Positions 1-10,485 of a stretch of DNA of 64,000 bases are shown piece by piece. The stretch is from Atrina japonica (lineage: Eukaryota > Mollusca > Bivalvia > Pterioida > Pinnidae). The stretch's first letter is position 1. Each line of letters opens with the position of its first letter. The notes beneath the pieces were generated by a model. That model ran no database searches. It saw only the letters and a list, made by a program, of their open reading frames with translations, and was not told where the DNA came from. The stretch is taken from positions 509,001-573,000 of the forward strand of contig BROG01000376.1 in the NCBI GenBank assembly GCA_030159075.1. Direction: 5' to 3'. Made by a program: the position numbers and the translations under genes.

Positions 1-339
1 TCCATTTTTGATAACTTTAGCTTATAGGGAAGGTTTTCGTCATTTGATGAATATGGAAATTGATTACGCGAAATCTGGTGATTCGTAAAGGAAGTCACAC
101 TTGTACTTTTTTGGTTCTATTGTAAGTATCGTAGTATCATTATAATACAACACAAGTACAATTAATATAATGTTACACCGAATGTGCTGGATAATATTCA
201 ATGGCAGTATGTTTAGAGATAACAGTAAAGCCTGTAGGTAGAAGACAAATATAGAAACGTAAGTATAGACCAGCAGACTCTCTTCCTCCATGTGTTAAAG
301 TATGGTAACTCTGTATTACAACATGGTATTAAAAATAAT
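1..339. other. AT-rich DNA, no feature seen
   Basis: No supported gene or repeat is seen here. If the exon at 503-604 is real, this stretch is part of its first intron on the minus strand. Confidence 0.4.
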
Positions 340-1220
340 CTTAAAGCGGTATAAACTGTCACAATGGTTATTTTTGTCCCCTGACATATAGTCCACAATG
401 TGATAAAATGTGTGTTCAATTACATGACCAAACACTTAAAACGTTGTAAAAGATCGTCTTTTCGAAGTTATTTGTTTTATTAGAATTTTGGTTTTTCCGT
501 ACCTTAAAAAATCCAGCTGTATTTCCGTTTGCAATGATCTTTGAGATAAATTCTTTCGCCATATCAAATGTACTTCGTAATTCGGTCAGGGGATCTCGGT
601 CCATTACGCGCTCTGACTATGTTAAAGTTGGCCGATTTTTATGTGTTTTATAATTATTTTTAAAATACAGAACGTGAATTTTATTGGAAAATGCTTGTAT
701 TATGTAAAATATATACTTTTCAACGCTATTTTAAATACCCGAAGAAAATCGGATGAATATATGAATAAAGATATCAGGTCACTAAAAGAAATTGATCTTT
801 AATGTTACCTTGAATGCTAAAATTGACAAAATCAAAACAATATAATTGTAAAAAGTATGCGAACCTAATGTTTTACAATCGTGCGGCCATGTCCATTGGA
901 GTTTGGCAGTTCATGATCATATGTGTCAAGAATTATAAAACGGAAAATGCGATGGGACGGGTTAAAATGGGTCGAGATCACCCGATATACCTGGCACGTG
1001 GACAATTTTAGAAACGAATGTTTTGAAACGACGAAAAAGACAAACTTTGCCTGATTTAGGTATGAAATAATGGTGTACGAAAATAAACACAAAGGGTAAT
1101 AAGAATGGAATGTATATTAACTGCAAATAGCACGTGTTTATCGGTCGCTAGGTAATCTTCGTAAAAATTTACCGAAAGTTAATTTGCAATGCTCAAAGTA
1201 TGGCGGACAAAAAACTGATA
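340..1220. repeat. Inverted duplication, arm A (partner at 15505-16430)
   Basis: Read on the minus strand, this stretch matches 15505-16430 read on the plus strand over most of its length. Shared blocks include the exon-like sequence at 503-604, the run AACACACATTTTATCA beyond the putative splice donor, the TGTCCACGTGCC block near 1000 and the CGTAAAAATTTACC block near 1160. The match covers the exon, the start of the intron and about 600 bp upstream. It is therefore a duplication of a gene's 5' end, or of an unrecognised repeat carrying one. Boundaries were judged by eye. Confidence 0.7.
503..604 (-). CDS. Possible first coding exon of an unidentified gene (partial)
   Basis: An ATG at 604 opens 34 codons (MDRDPLTELRSTF..., ending ...GNTAGFFK). 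They end exactly at an AAG|GTACGG splice donor at 503/502, which leaves phase 0. Upstream there are AG acceptor-like sites near 611-616. The gene would continue leftward beyond the window. The peptide is not recognised. A relative at 16195-16277 keeps similar coding sequence and the same donor but has an in-frame stop, so the conserved exon-donor layout is the main support. It could equally be an exon-like part of a dispersed repeat. Confidence 0.3.
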
Positions 1221-1230
1221 TTACGGGTTA

Positions 1231-1758
1231 CATTTGGCAAGATTGTTGCAATTTTACACATGCACTTGTTCTTCTAACCACAGATGATCTCTTTGGAATA
1301 TATATGAGGTAGAATATCACATAAAATGGGTAATTACAAATTTTCACCTGCAACAGTTCATATCGCTTTACAACTTGATAAATGTTCATCTTTACGGAAA
1401 TCATCAATAAAAAGCGAAAGATTAATCGTTGAATTGAAGAGAAATCATGGTAAAATGACAATTAGTCGGTATTATCAAATTCAAAACGAAACAGTGCGTC
1501 GTATTTGGTGAAATTGAAGAATTGTAATACCTTATTTAGTACAAGATGACTAGTATTAGGAAATGCATTGACATATGACGTGTTACAAAATTGTGAATGA
1601 TATAGGACTTATAAAGAATAAACACATCTGTTGGGGAAAGGCTACTGTGTTTATCAAAATTATATTAAGCAAAGCAAATCAAATACTGATAGGGGACGTA
1701 ATCTAGTCACATTTATATATATTGAAATACAATGTATATGTATAGTACGTATTCAAAA
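1231..1758. other. AT-rich spacer, nothing supported
   Basis: A short open frame at 1326-1511 has no recognisable motif and lies in AT-rich sequence, so it is not called. No other structure was seen before the palindrome cluster. Confidence 0.4.
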
Positions 1759-2042
1759 GAGTAATATCACTTGAATAAGTGATATCACTAATAAAAAAGA
1801 ATTAGTGATATCACTTTTAAAAACGAATTAGTGATATCACTCTTTCGAATAGGTGATATAACTCTTTCAAATAGTAGATATCACTTCATACGTTTTTATA
1901 GGTGATATCACCTATCCGAATAAGTGATATCACTCATTCGTATTAGTGATATCACTTAAGAAGTTATAAAAGTTATATTCGCATAAGTGATATCACCTAT
2001 TCGAATGAGTGATATCACCTATTCGAAAGAGTGATATCACTA
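1759..2042. repeat. Cluster of GTGATATCAC palindromes
   Basis: Nine exact copies of the perfect 10-bp palindrome GTGATATCAC and three one- or two-base variants occur in about 285 bp. Spacing is irregular, about 20-35 bp. The spacers are themselves related: short runs such as CTATTCGAATGA and CTCTTTCGAATA recur, so neighbouring copies can pair with one another over more than the core. It is not a simple microsatellite. It could be a variant of a palindromic minisatellite or a cluster of binding sites for a dimeric protein; the sequence alone does not decide. Confidence 0.85.
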
Positions 2043-2162
2043 ATTTGTATTAAAAAGTAAAACGGCGCCCCATAGAATCAACGCGATATTTAATAATTTG
2101 AGTACTCAAACACGCGTTTAGTATATTAAACTATATGTATGCTTTTAAGAATAAAGATATAT

Positions 2163-2965
2163 AAATTTCAGATACCAAAGTATTATATCAATAGGATGTC
2201 CAGGACATAGATACAAATCCGGTAAAAATGGACAAACACGGACCTCTGGAAACCAAGAGGTGGGATCAGGTGACATGGAGGAGTAAGCATCCCCTGTCGA
2301 CCGGTCACACCCGCCGTGAGTCCACTGTCAAGTCCAATGAAATACGTGAGGAGTGTATCCTCGTCACAACTGGTACAGACGTCTCAACAACCGCCAACGA
2401 AAAGGCAACTCAACATTTCACTTGGTGAAACTGAGTAGTCGCAAACAAGACTATTATACCGACCATAAAATTTGCGGAACGTTGACATTAAACGCGGTTT
2501 TCGATATCCCTGTGTCATAATTTTCAGTGAGTAGTTTACCTCTGTATATGACATCTTCATATGTTGTGCACGCCCTGGCATATCGGATCATTTGTGAAAT
2601 ATAAACTCCATATGCAGGTGACTGAGGGATATTACTACTTAAATGTGGAAAATTTACGATGGGAAAGCCGGAATCGTCGCGTTTATCGTATAGCTTAGTT
2701 GCTAATTTCCCGTCTGTGTTTATATTAAGTAAAATGTCTAAGTATGAAGCGTGTGTACTTGATTCTGTTGTATCTTTAATTTCTAGTTCGCTGGGATATA
2801 TCGCATTGACATATGTATGAAAATTGTCACTATTAATTGACAAAACGTCGTCGATATATCTAAATGTCAAATTAAAGAACAACGCTAACTTTTTCTTCTT
2901 TTGATTCAGCAGTTTCTGAATGAAGTCTGCTTCGTATGAATAAAGGAACAGGTCGGCCAATAAAG
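2163..2965 (-). mobile_element. Penelope-like retroelement, 5'-truncated copy
   Basis: The minus strand encodes the C-terminal half of a reverse transcriptase. Its first visible residues are LADLFLYSYEADF, followed by the catalytic motif RYIDDVLS, then YLDILLNI, YDKRDD, NIPQSPAYGVYISQMIRY and, after one frameshift near 2500, FRKFYGRYNSL. The open frames are 2454-2960 and 2384-2581. Beyond the coding end lies a non-coding tail (2163-2430) found several more times in the window, with GGTGGGATCAGGTG, AGTAAGCATCCCCTGTCGAC and CAAGTCCAATGAAATAC blocks. Cutting off at the 5' end inside the RT domain is typical of retroelement insertions. The family resembles Penelope-like RTs; no GIY-YIG endonuclease is visible, so the exact clade is uncertain. 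Confidence 0.75.
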
Positions 2966-3250
2966 AGCGATCAAAGAATACTTTGTATGTTTTTATTTAA
3001 CTTTTAAGTATATACATTTTCTTTTTTCCGCTGGTATACGATACAAGATGCAACAAAAATATATTTTAAAAATGTACTTAGTGTCCGTATTGGCCTGATA
3101 TTGATCGTTTTGTGTATAATGATATTAAAAGCTTATATTTCATGTGAAGTATCAAATTTGAGAGAAAATAACGTTGCTTATCTAATTGCATTTTAACATC
3201 CCGTCGGGAAAATTTTACTTGTATGGAAATGTTATCAGCTGTTACATATT
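2966..3250. other. Spacer
   Basis: AT-rich sequence between the retroelement fragment and a small open frame. Nothing is recognised. Confidence 0.4.
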
Positions 3251-3553
3251 TTGAACTGTACTATGAAATTCTGCGGAAGCAGTAAGGATCATTTATCCTT
3301 TGCGCTAACCATGGTATTGGACCTCGGTATTGAGTTTCAGCCCAAAACACGTGACTTTAACTTCATATGCGGACCCTTTACTTACAAGGTGAACTTTGTA
3401 ACCAACGCGATAGAAGTGTATTTTGATCAAGGACTAGGTGAACAAATATCTAAACAGCATCGTGTTATTTTGTTCTCCACTGGATTCTTGATAAACGCCG
3501 AGTTGCTTTGTGTGGCAAGAGGCATCTCCAACTACAGCGCTGTGTTTAGTTGA
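3251..3553 (+). CDS. Unrecognised 100-residue open frame
   Basis: This is an uninterrupted frame starting MNCTMKFCGSSKD and ending ...NYSAVFS, in a stretch visibly richer in G and C than its surroundings. It has no clear signal peptide, no membrane span and no motif that I recognise. A possible acceptor (TTATCAG) lies about 10-25 bases upstream of the start, and an alternative start is the second methionine. No polyadenylation signal was noted nearby. It may be a small gene, one exon of a larger gene, or chance. The call rests only on length and composition. Confidence 0.22.
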   Translation: MNCTMKFCGSSKDHLSFALTMVLDLGIEFQPKTRDFNFICGPFTYKVNFVTNAIEVYFDQGLGEQISKQHRVILFSTGFLINAELLCVARGISNYSAVFS

Positions 3554-5885
3554 TAAATAATTTATGCTCGTTTGAGCAGAGCGAATTAGAACATAAAGAG
3601 AATGAATAACATTTAAGTACTAGTCTCCAGAGCAACATTGAGATGATATAACAGTGAGGTAGTCAACGATGACCTAAAGGATAAGTAGATACAATATTGT
3701 TACGTATGTAGTCCTGTATTGTCATTATCTAACCGGAAGAGCACTAGAAACTTGAGAGGCTTATACATAAATTTTTAAGTGTATCAAAAGTTATCTAACC
3801 CGAATGACTCTAGTCATTTATATTTCGCCGATCTCCGATTGCTCCCCAAGAAACGATAACGGATAGAGGGCGCTGCATTAGTCGAGTTTAAAGTTATCAG
3901 ATAAATAGTGTTATATTCATTTTATATAATTTAGTATAGGCATACTCGCGCTCTCAGTTTGATTACAGCTATGACTTTGCCAAATAATATTCGCATGCTA
4001 CAATACCTCTCATATTCCACATGTTCAAATTCCATCAGTCAATATGTTTAATTAAAGGCAATCATCAATCTATTCTAGTTAACAGTTAACGTGCTGCTAA
4101 ATTTTACTTATTTACGAGTTTTGTCCGATCGTAAAATATATAATCATAAAAAGGATTGAGTGAGGCTTCAGTCCGTAATTTCAAAAATTTATATTGCAAA
4201 GAGAGCCACAAACGTAAGTTGGACTATTCAGATGACAGTGATGGAAACACAGATGACATAAATGATTAATGCGTAGAAAATAAACACATAAAATTTAAAA
4301 ACATGTTTTTTATTAAAAATCCGTAAAAAATTACAGCAGTAAAAATAACCCGTTATACGGTATCCGCCGTGAAATCGAGTTGTACAAATCACAAGAAACA
4401 TCTCAAGGATATGATGGACATACAACGATAGCAATTAATTCAGAGATGTACTCCCTTTAAGGGAAAACATAGCTTCGGGTGATGTATAAAGTTATCTCCC
4501 TTGTTAAGAATTCACACATGTAAAATATCAACACAGAGTGATAGTTACATCTCTCAAAAATAATAAGTGCTTTCCGCTTTAATAAAGCGCTCTTAAATTC
4601 TGTCAACTATGGGCAGTATTTAAGTACGCTCTGCTTGCTCAGTACAGAAAACTGAGAGTTTACTGTAATGTAAGGTACATCCTCTTCTCCGTCTTTATTT
4701 TGTCAGTGATAGTTGGGATACCAAATGGCTGACACATGGCTTTACATGTGCTTTTTTGACGTCATTTGATTATGATGTCATAATTACATGTGTTTGACGG
4801 GCCATTTAATTGTGATAATTGAAAAGTGTGTCAAAAGGTGCCGTATCCGACATATGGCGATAGGTCAATTGAGAAGCTTTGTACGTCTATAATAGTCTAC
4901 AATATTAGAATTTATAAAATGTTTATAAATATATTTCTGTGGAGAAATCTCGGATTTCAAATTGATTCTTTCTCATATTTCCGCGTGTTCAATAAATATT
5001 TTATTTTGGCGTAATCCTGGTGTTTTGGTTATTAATTGATGTGTAGAACATTAATGCTAATTAACTAACTAATTAATATATTCTTCGCACATTAGGTCTC
5101 TCCGTCCATTTCTATTCTTAGCAGCATGGCCATCACAACCGTTTTTTCTCTTTTTCCATTGCTCGCCTCCACTTGTTCCTTAGGCTTACCTTATTTTCAT
5201 TTTGCATTACAACATCGTTTTTAGATGAAATGAATAACTAAGAAAATATATATATCCATACAGTTTATATAAGGAACTCACATCTTAGAAACTTTAGTTT
5301 GACCTCCTGCGTCTAAATTGGCCATGTAATTTAACGAAGAACACAATCAATTGATATAGACATGTTATGGTGGTAAAAAGAAATTTTAATATTGCATGCC
5401 TGTTTTAAGAGAGTGTTCTTAGTCTTAGACTTGGTCCTAGGATTCACACTTACGGCCGTTTTACAAAGAATAAGGACTTACGATAAAATCAGGTCCTGTC
5501 TTAATGAGTTGCAGGTGCAAGGAACAAAATTATTGTTTCTGTGTAATAATGTATATTTGTAAACATAGCAGGTTAAACTACCAAGATCTATTTTTCAAAA
5601 TATGCGAATATATCTTAAAACTTTAGTTACGGTAGTGTTGATAAAACGGTCCTAAACTGAAGCCTTGCCACACCTCAGGGTGAAAAAATACAAAACTAAT
5701 AAAACACGTGTTTTATTTCAGAGATTTGAAAAAATCTCTGGAATTCAAAATTCTAAAATCTACCAAATTTTATACAAAGAAAAATCTGCATTTTCATTTT
5801 TAAGATGTATGTGTCAAACTAACTGTGTTCAGAAATGGTTTTCTGTTGTTAATGGTAAATTAGCTTGATGAATCACTTTTTTTGA
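3554..5885. other. Intergenic DNA, no supported feature
   Basis: AT-rich sequence with short open frames only (4228-4434, 4826-5014, 5665-5868), none with a recognisable motif. No microsatellite or obvious inverted repeat was seen. Confidence 0.4.
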
Positions 5886-5921
5886 TTATAAATAATATAA
5901 ACATAATACCGAAGTTATAAT

Positions 5922-5967
5922 GCTCAAGCCGATATCGTTTCTGTCAATTAGACTTCATCAGTTGAGC
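5922..5967 (-). ncRNA. Hammerhead ribozyme, copy 1 (probably inactive)
   Basis: On the minus strand: helix I strand GCTCAA, core CTGATGA, stem II AGTC-TAATT-GACA, core GAAA, short helix III CG-ATAT-CG, cleavage region, helix I strand TTGAGC. Unlike the other copies, the cleavage triplet reads GGC instead of GTC. This replaces U16.1, which should pair with the last A of GAAA. That change is expected to cripple cleavage. Confidence 0.8.
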
Positions 5968-6276
5968 TCCAATTTGAAAAGTATGTGTATTTTCTAAAGA
6001 TAAAGTGGTGTCATACAAGGCCAAATGATAACTCAAAAAGTATAGCCGAAATCCGTCTAAGAGTAACCACTGTAAAATGACTATCTTAGCTTTAGAAGAT
6101 TTTCGAATTTAAATGGTGTTAACTGTGCCAAATAGTACTTTAGTATAAGATGAACAACTGGTACCGAAACACCAGATACTAGGTTTATGTATACCCTCGG
6201 GGACTCAAACGGTCCACCAGCAGTGGCAACGACCTAGTGGTTATAAATAATATAAACATAATACCAAAGTTATAAT

Positions 6277-6322
6277 GCTCAAGACGATATCGTTTCTGTC
6301 AATTAGACTTCATCAGTTGAGC
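6277..6322 (-). ncRNA. Type I hammerhead ribozyme, copy 2
   Basis: All conserved core positions are present on the minus strand: CTGATGA, GAAA, and GTC with cleavage expected after C17. Helix I is a perfect 6 bp (GCTCAA with TTGAGC). Stem II is GTC/GAC around loop TAATT, with a facing A-A pair at its base. Helix III is very short (CG/CG around ATAT, beyond the A15.1-U16.1 pair). Confidence 0.87.
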
Positions 6323-6510
6323 TCCAATTGGAAAAGTATGTGTATTTTCTAAAGATAAAGTGGTGTCATACAAGGCCAAATAATAACTCAAAAAGTATAG
6401 CCGAAATCCGTCTAAGAGTAACCACTGTAAAAAAAAATGACTATCTTAGCTTTAGAAGATTTTCGAATTTAAATGGTGTTAACTGTGCCAAATAGTACTT
6501 TAGTATAAGA

Positions 6511-6768
6511 TCTAATGTCAACTGAAATACAAAGTTAAATCCTGTATGATGCAGATTACAAATATTGTTGATCATTTGCCCTAAAGTAGTAATATTTGGG
6601 ATAAACACTTTCACGTCGAATTCATCAGAAAGCTATTTAACCTATCCGGAAAAGTTTAAGTAGATTATTAACATGATACATTTGTGTCCGTTCACCAACA
6701 CTTTGGCTTTTATATTACTCACTTCAGCAACAGTGAACGTGCTCTTGGTAGCATAGTAAGCTACAGAA
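6511..6768. other. GPCR upstream region
   Basis: No TATA box in a convincing position is seen. TTATATTACTCACTTCAG ending at 6727 resembles a splice acceptor, so the coding exon may begin at 6728 and be joined to a 5' untranslated exon further upstream. Confidence 0.35.
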
Positions 6769-8037
6769 ATGGCGGTAGACACTAATTATGAAGCTATCGT
6801 ACAATGGAATTCGGACCTTACAGAGTTTTTGATAGTGAATAATATTGTGTTGTTCTTGTACATAATTGTGGGAACGATTGGCAATCTTCTGGTTCTGTTT
6901 ATATATATATTCAAAATGAGTGACAGTTTGGATGACAGATATTTCATACCTTCCCTCGCAGGACTGGATCTGCTGGCATGTATAATTGGATCATCTTACG
7001 CACTAGCACTGAACTTCTTACCAGTACGATTTCCAGGCGATTTTATGTGCAAGATTATGTGGTTTCTAAGCCAAATGTTCACTGTAGCGTCAGGATTTTT
7101 GTTACTTGTTATTGCTATTCAAAGATATATAAAAGTGTGTAGACCATTTGATGAGCGATGGACCTTGTCAAGGAACAGACTTGCTGTCATTCTAGTTGTC
7201 GTGTGTTCCGGTTTGCTGTCATTGCCAACATTCGTTTTCTACGGTGAAATTGAAATATTTGATCCAAATAGGAATCTCACAGGGTATCGATGTGGCCATA
7301 ATCCTGTCCATACCAATTTTTCAATGACTATGGATACCTTACTTTTATACAACTCATTCCTTTTCATTTCTGCCGTATCAGGCGTCATATGTATCAGTAT
7401 TTTGTATGTGTTCATTGGAAAATCGATTTATACAAAGGTAAAGATTTTTAGAAAATCATTTAGAAAAATTAAAAAACCGGTTCGTAAACCGGTTTTATCC
7501 GTTTCTACATGCGCCGGTAATCAGCAACAAGATAATAATGATAACGCCGATGTTCGTAATTCTCATCATTTAAGTGTACCACAATCACCGAGTCAATGTA
7601 GCAGTACCAGAAGTAGTTTTGACAGAAACTCTGCACTAGAAAACGATGAAAATTGTATTCCAGACAAAAACAAACCATCAAATATAAAGCGAAAATCTAA
7701 AGATGTTATGAGACAACGCATTCCAGCAGTTAAAAGTCATTTTAAACATTACAGATATTCATACATGTTTATGACAATTACTATGGTGTTTATTGTTTCT
7801 TACATGCCTCGGATAATTCTTATGTTGTTAGAATCTATATACATTGACACTTTTTGGAGAAAGTCAGATAAAACCATAGCTGCTATGCTTTTCCTGTACC
7901 GGATGTACATTTTGAATCATGTCACCAATCCTTTTATATACGGATTTTTTGACGGAACATTTAGGCATGAAGTGAAGAAGCTCTTGTTTTGTAAATATTC
8001 CAAACGTAACACTGTGCATTTTAGCAAATCCAGATAG
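6769..8037 (+). CDS. Class A (rhodopsin-like) G protein-coupled receptor
   Basis: A 422-residue single-exon receptor of the plasma membrane. Seven hydrophobic segments are visible. Family landmarks are GN39 in TM1, LAGLD67 in TM2, C94 at the top of TM3 and C175 in extracellular loop 2 (the usual disulphide), QRY 118-120 in place of DRY, F341xxSYMP347 in TM6 in place of FxxCWxP, and N387PFIY in TM7, followed by an amphipathic helix 8 ending in a cysteine (C408) suited to palmitoylation. Loop 2 has sequons at N169 and N183. The third intracellular loop is long (about residues 222-328) and rich in Ser, Asn and Lys. The start has a purine at -3 and G at +4. The ligand cannot be told; the overall look is of the peptide- or amine-receptor-like orphans expanded in molluscs. 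Hammerhead repeats flank it on both sides. Confidence 0.93.
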   Translation: MAVDTNYEAIVQWNSDLTEFLIVNNIVLFLYIIVGTIGNLLVLFIYIFKMSDSLDDRYFIPSLAGLDLLACIIGSSYALALNFLPVRFPGDFMCKIMWFLSQMFTVASGFLLLVIAIQRYIKVCRPFDERWTLSRNRLAVILVVVCSGLLSLPTFVFYGEIEIFDPNRNLTGYRCGHNPVHTNFSMTMDTLLLYNSFLFISAVSGVICISILYVFIGKSIYTKVKIFRKSFRKIKKPVRKPVLSVSTCAGNQQQDNNDNADVRNSHHLSVPQSPSQCSSTRSSFDRNSALENDENCIPDKNKPSNIKRKSKDVMRQRIPAVKSHFKHYRYSYMFMTITMVFIVSYMPRIILMLLESIYIDTFWRKSDKTIAAMLFLYRMYILNHVTNPFIYGFFDGTFRHEVKKLLFCKYSKRNTVHFSKSR

Positions 8038-8058
8038 TGTTCCATTCTATGATAGGTA

Positions 8059-8064
8059 AATAAA
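8059..8064 (+). terminator. Polyadenylation signal of the GPCR gene
   Basis: AATAAA lies 21 bases after the stop codon, giving a very short 3' untranslated region. It is the first such signal downstream and supports the end of the gene. Confidence 0.6.
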
Positions 8065-8499
8065 ATACATCTACATAAAACTCTGAACACGCCCACATTA
8101 TTTATTCATGTAGTTAATCAAAATATAAAGGGATAGTGTTACCATTGTGCGCTGTTAACATCCGTAGAGACGGACAAAGTGATTACAGGAGAACAGGGCT
8201 GAGAAAAGGCTCTTTAGAAGAACTTTGATGAGAGGAATTGTGTTTGTTATGTTTTCAGAAACTTTAACATTTGTGGTATTAAAAATATGTTGTGAAAATG
8301 AACGCATGAGAGAACAACACTTTTTTTTCCGGCACGAAACATCTACAACACAAGAGATATTTCGTTAGACGGAATTCCTTAGTTTTTTTTCTCATTGCAT
8401 TTGTCGTAAGGACCCTTTTTCTCAGTTTCTGGCTCATTTCGTATGTCATACAATATGTTTCATAAAAGAGCGTGAATTTGGATGAGAAAGGGAAACAAC
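8065..8499. other. 3' flank, nothing recognised
   Basis: Unique-looking AT-rich DNA between the GPCR and the minisatellite. Confidence 0.4.
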
Positions 8500-8509
8500 T
8501 CCATTAAAA

Positions 8510-9350
8510 CAACTACAACCGGGATGCTATCACCACAACAACAAATTACTAGCCATATTACTGCTTCAACAACTGGGAATATTCTGTTATAACAATAGCA
8601 ACAAATACTACTATTGCAACAACTGCTGGAGGGATACCCTACTACAACTTCTAGCAGGATACTGCTACAACCTTTTATGTGGAATACAACAACTACTTCT
8701 AGGGAAATACTGCAAGTACATCTACGGAATACTACAACTACTTTTAGGGGAATACAACAACTACTTCTACGGGAATACTACAACTACTTTTAGGGAAATA
8801 CAACAGTGCTTCTAGGGGAATACTACAAATACTTCTACGGGAATACTACAACTACTTTTAGGGGAATACAACAACTACTTCTACGGGAATACTACAACTA
8901 CTTTTAGGGGAATACAACGATGCTTCTAGGGGAATACTACAAATACTTTTACGGGAATACTACAACTACTTTTAAGGGAATACTACAACTACTTCTAGCT
9001 GGAAATTACAACAACAATTACAACAACCTGGACACTACTACTACAACTACCTCTAGCGGAATACTTTTTAACAACTATTTCTGGCGTATACTACAACTAT
9101 TAACGGAATACTATTAGTAGAACTACTTCTTGTAGAATACTTTCGCAACAACTATTTCTAGCGGAATACTACTTTTACAACTAATTCTAGCAAAATACTA
9201 TTGCAACTATTTCTATCGGAATACTACAACTACTAGCAGAATACTACTTCTACCATCTCCTTCTATCGGAATACTTCTATAATAACTACTTATAACACGA
9301 CACTACGACTACAAAGACTTCCACAACATTCACTTCTAGCAAGATACTGC
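8510..9350. repeat. Degenerate minisatellite based on GGAATACTACAACTACTTCTA
   Basis: A unit of about 21-22 bp, roughly GGAATACTACAACTACTTYTA with inserted CAAC steps, is repeated some 30 times with frequent substitutions and length changes. It creates an open frame at 8920-9117 with Tyr/Thr/Asn-rich low complexity; this is a by-product, not a gene. It begins about 450 bp after the GPCR polyadenylation signal. Confidence 0.85.
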
Positions 9351-9376
9351 TACTAAAACACTTACTTGTACTTTTG

Positions 9377-9563
9377 ATGGTGATGATGATGATGATGATG
9401 ATGATGATTTAAAAGTGTATGACTTGTATAAAATGTTTCAAACTACAGAAGTGTAATGCAAACTGAAAACACGATTGTAAGACGTCTTATAGTTCAAGCA
9501 TTAAAATGATTTTAAAATTAATCTTTTTCTCATAACTGTTCCCGTAGTCTTGGGAAACATCAA

Positions 9564-9646
<83 letters not shown>
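9377..9646. repeat. (TGA)n and (AT)n microsatellites
   Basis: A GATGAT run of about 30 bp at 9377-9410 is followed by an uninterrupted AT tract of about 78 bp at 9569-9646. Confidence 0.95.
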
Positions 9647-9649
<3 letters not shown>

Positions 9650-10090
9650 TGTTTTGTATCTGTATTGTATCTTAAAATTCGGACATTGCATAAGAACCCC
9701 AAATGAATGGTATTGCGTTTTGTAAAACATTCAGAACACAACATCTGTACCTTTTCATTGACAATGGCAGTTATGTTATAAATTTGACCACTCTGCTTCC
9801 ATAACTACTACTGGTGCTAAAAGGACAATACTACGTCGTTGTAGATCTCAAGCTCACTGTCTACCAAAAGACCATATGGATATGATAAAATATCAGATAC
9901 TGCATGTTTTATATTTCCCGCTAAAATTAGAAATGCATTATTGCATAGGATAAGATTACACCCTCTGTAAGGTGTACAAGATTTAATGAAAAACAAATCT
10001 TTGACTCCTATTTACTTTTCGAATCGGAGCGTTAACTGCATAATGCGATACACAGTATCGGTTCGTTCCGTTGATCTATCGTTTAGCTCT
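9647..10090. other. Spacer, nothing recognised
   Basis: AT-rich DNA between the AT tract and the second hammerhead array. No open frame or repeat structure stands out. Confidence 0.4.
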
Positions 10091-10124
10091 CTAAATATTA
10101 TAAACATAATACCAAAGTTATAAT

Positions 10125-10170
10125 GCTCAAGACGATATCGTTTCTGTCAATTAGACTTCATCAGTTGAGC
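10125..10170 (-). ncRNA. Type I hammerhead ribozyme, copy 3
   Basis: Identical to copy 2 across helix I, CTGATGA, stem II, GAAA, helix III and the GTC cleavage triplet. Confidence 0.87.
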
Positions 10171-10485
10171 TCCAGTTTGAAAAGTATGTGTATTTTCTAA
10201 AGATAAAGTGGTATCATACAAGGTCGAATAATATCTCTAAAAGTATAGCCGAAATCCGTCTAAGAGTAACCACTGTAAAAAAAAAATGACTATTTTAGTT
10301 TTAGAAAATTTTCGAATTTAAATGGTGTTAACAGTGCCAAATATTACTTTAGTATAAGATGAACAGCTGGTACCGAAATACCAGGTACTAGGTTTATGTA
10401 TACCCTCGGGGACTCAAACGGTCCACCAGCAGTGGCAACGACCTAGTGGTTATAAATATTATAAACATAATACCAAAGTTATAAT

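Larger units (their letters stand above)
5886..6510 (-). repeat. Hammerhead-ribozyme repeat, tandem array 1 (about 1.8 units)
   Basis: Two direct copies of a unit of about 355 bp: TTATAAATAATATAAACATA at 5886 recurs at 6241. The second copy stops at 6510, before the end of the unit. Each unit carries a hammerhead ribozyme on the minus strand and, in complete units, a conserved block reading CGGTCCACCAGCAGTGGCAA on the plus strand. Its complement with GTCCCCGAGGG is a sequence I know from a widespread bivalve repeat. Tandem units of this size with a type I hammerhead fit the animal 'retrozyme' class, non-coding retroelements that spread through self-cleaved circular RNA. Function here is inferred. 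Confidence 0.85.

Noticed and set aside
1759..2042. Palindrome cluster considered as a CRISPR array
   Set aside because: The sequence is an animal genome, the repeats are only 10 bp, the spacers are short, unequal and related to each other, and no cas-like gene is present.
2228..2428. 66-residue plus-strand frame (and its twin at 54861-55079)
   Set aside because: Both read the non-coding terminal sequence of the Penelope-like element on the wrong strand.
7473..7496. Hairpin AAAACCGGTT-CGTA-AACCGGTTTT inside the GPCR third-loop coding sequence
   Set aside because: A perfect 10-bp stem, but a single short one in low-complexity Lys-rich coding sequence. Chance or a local duplication is enough to explain it.
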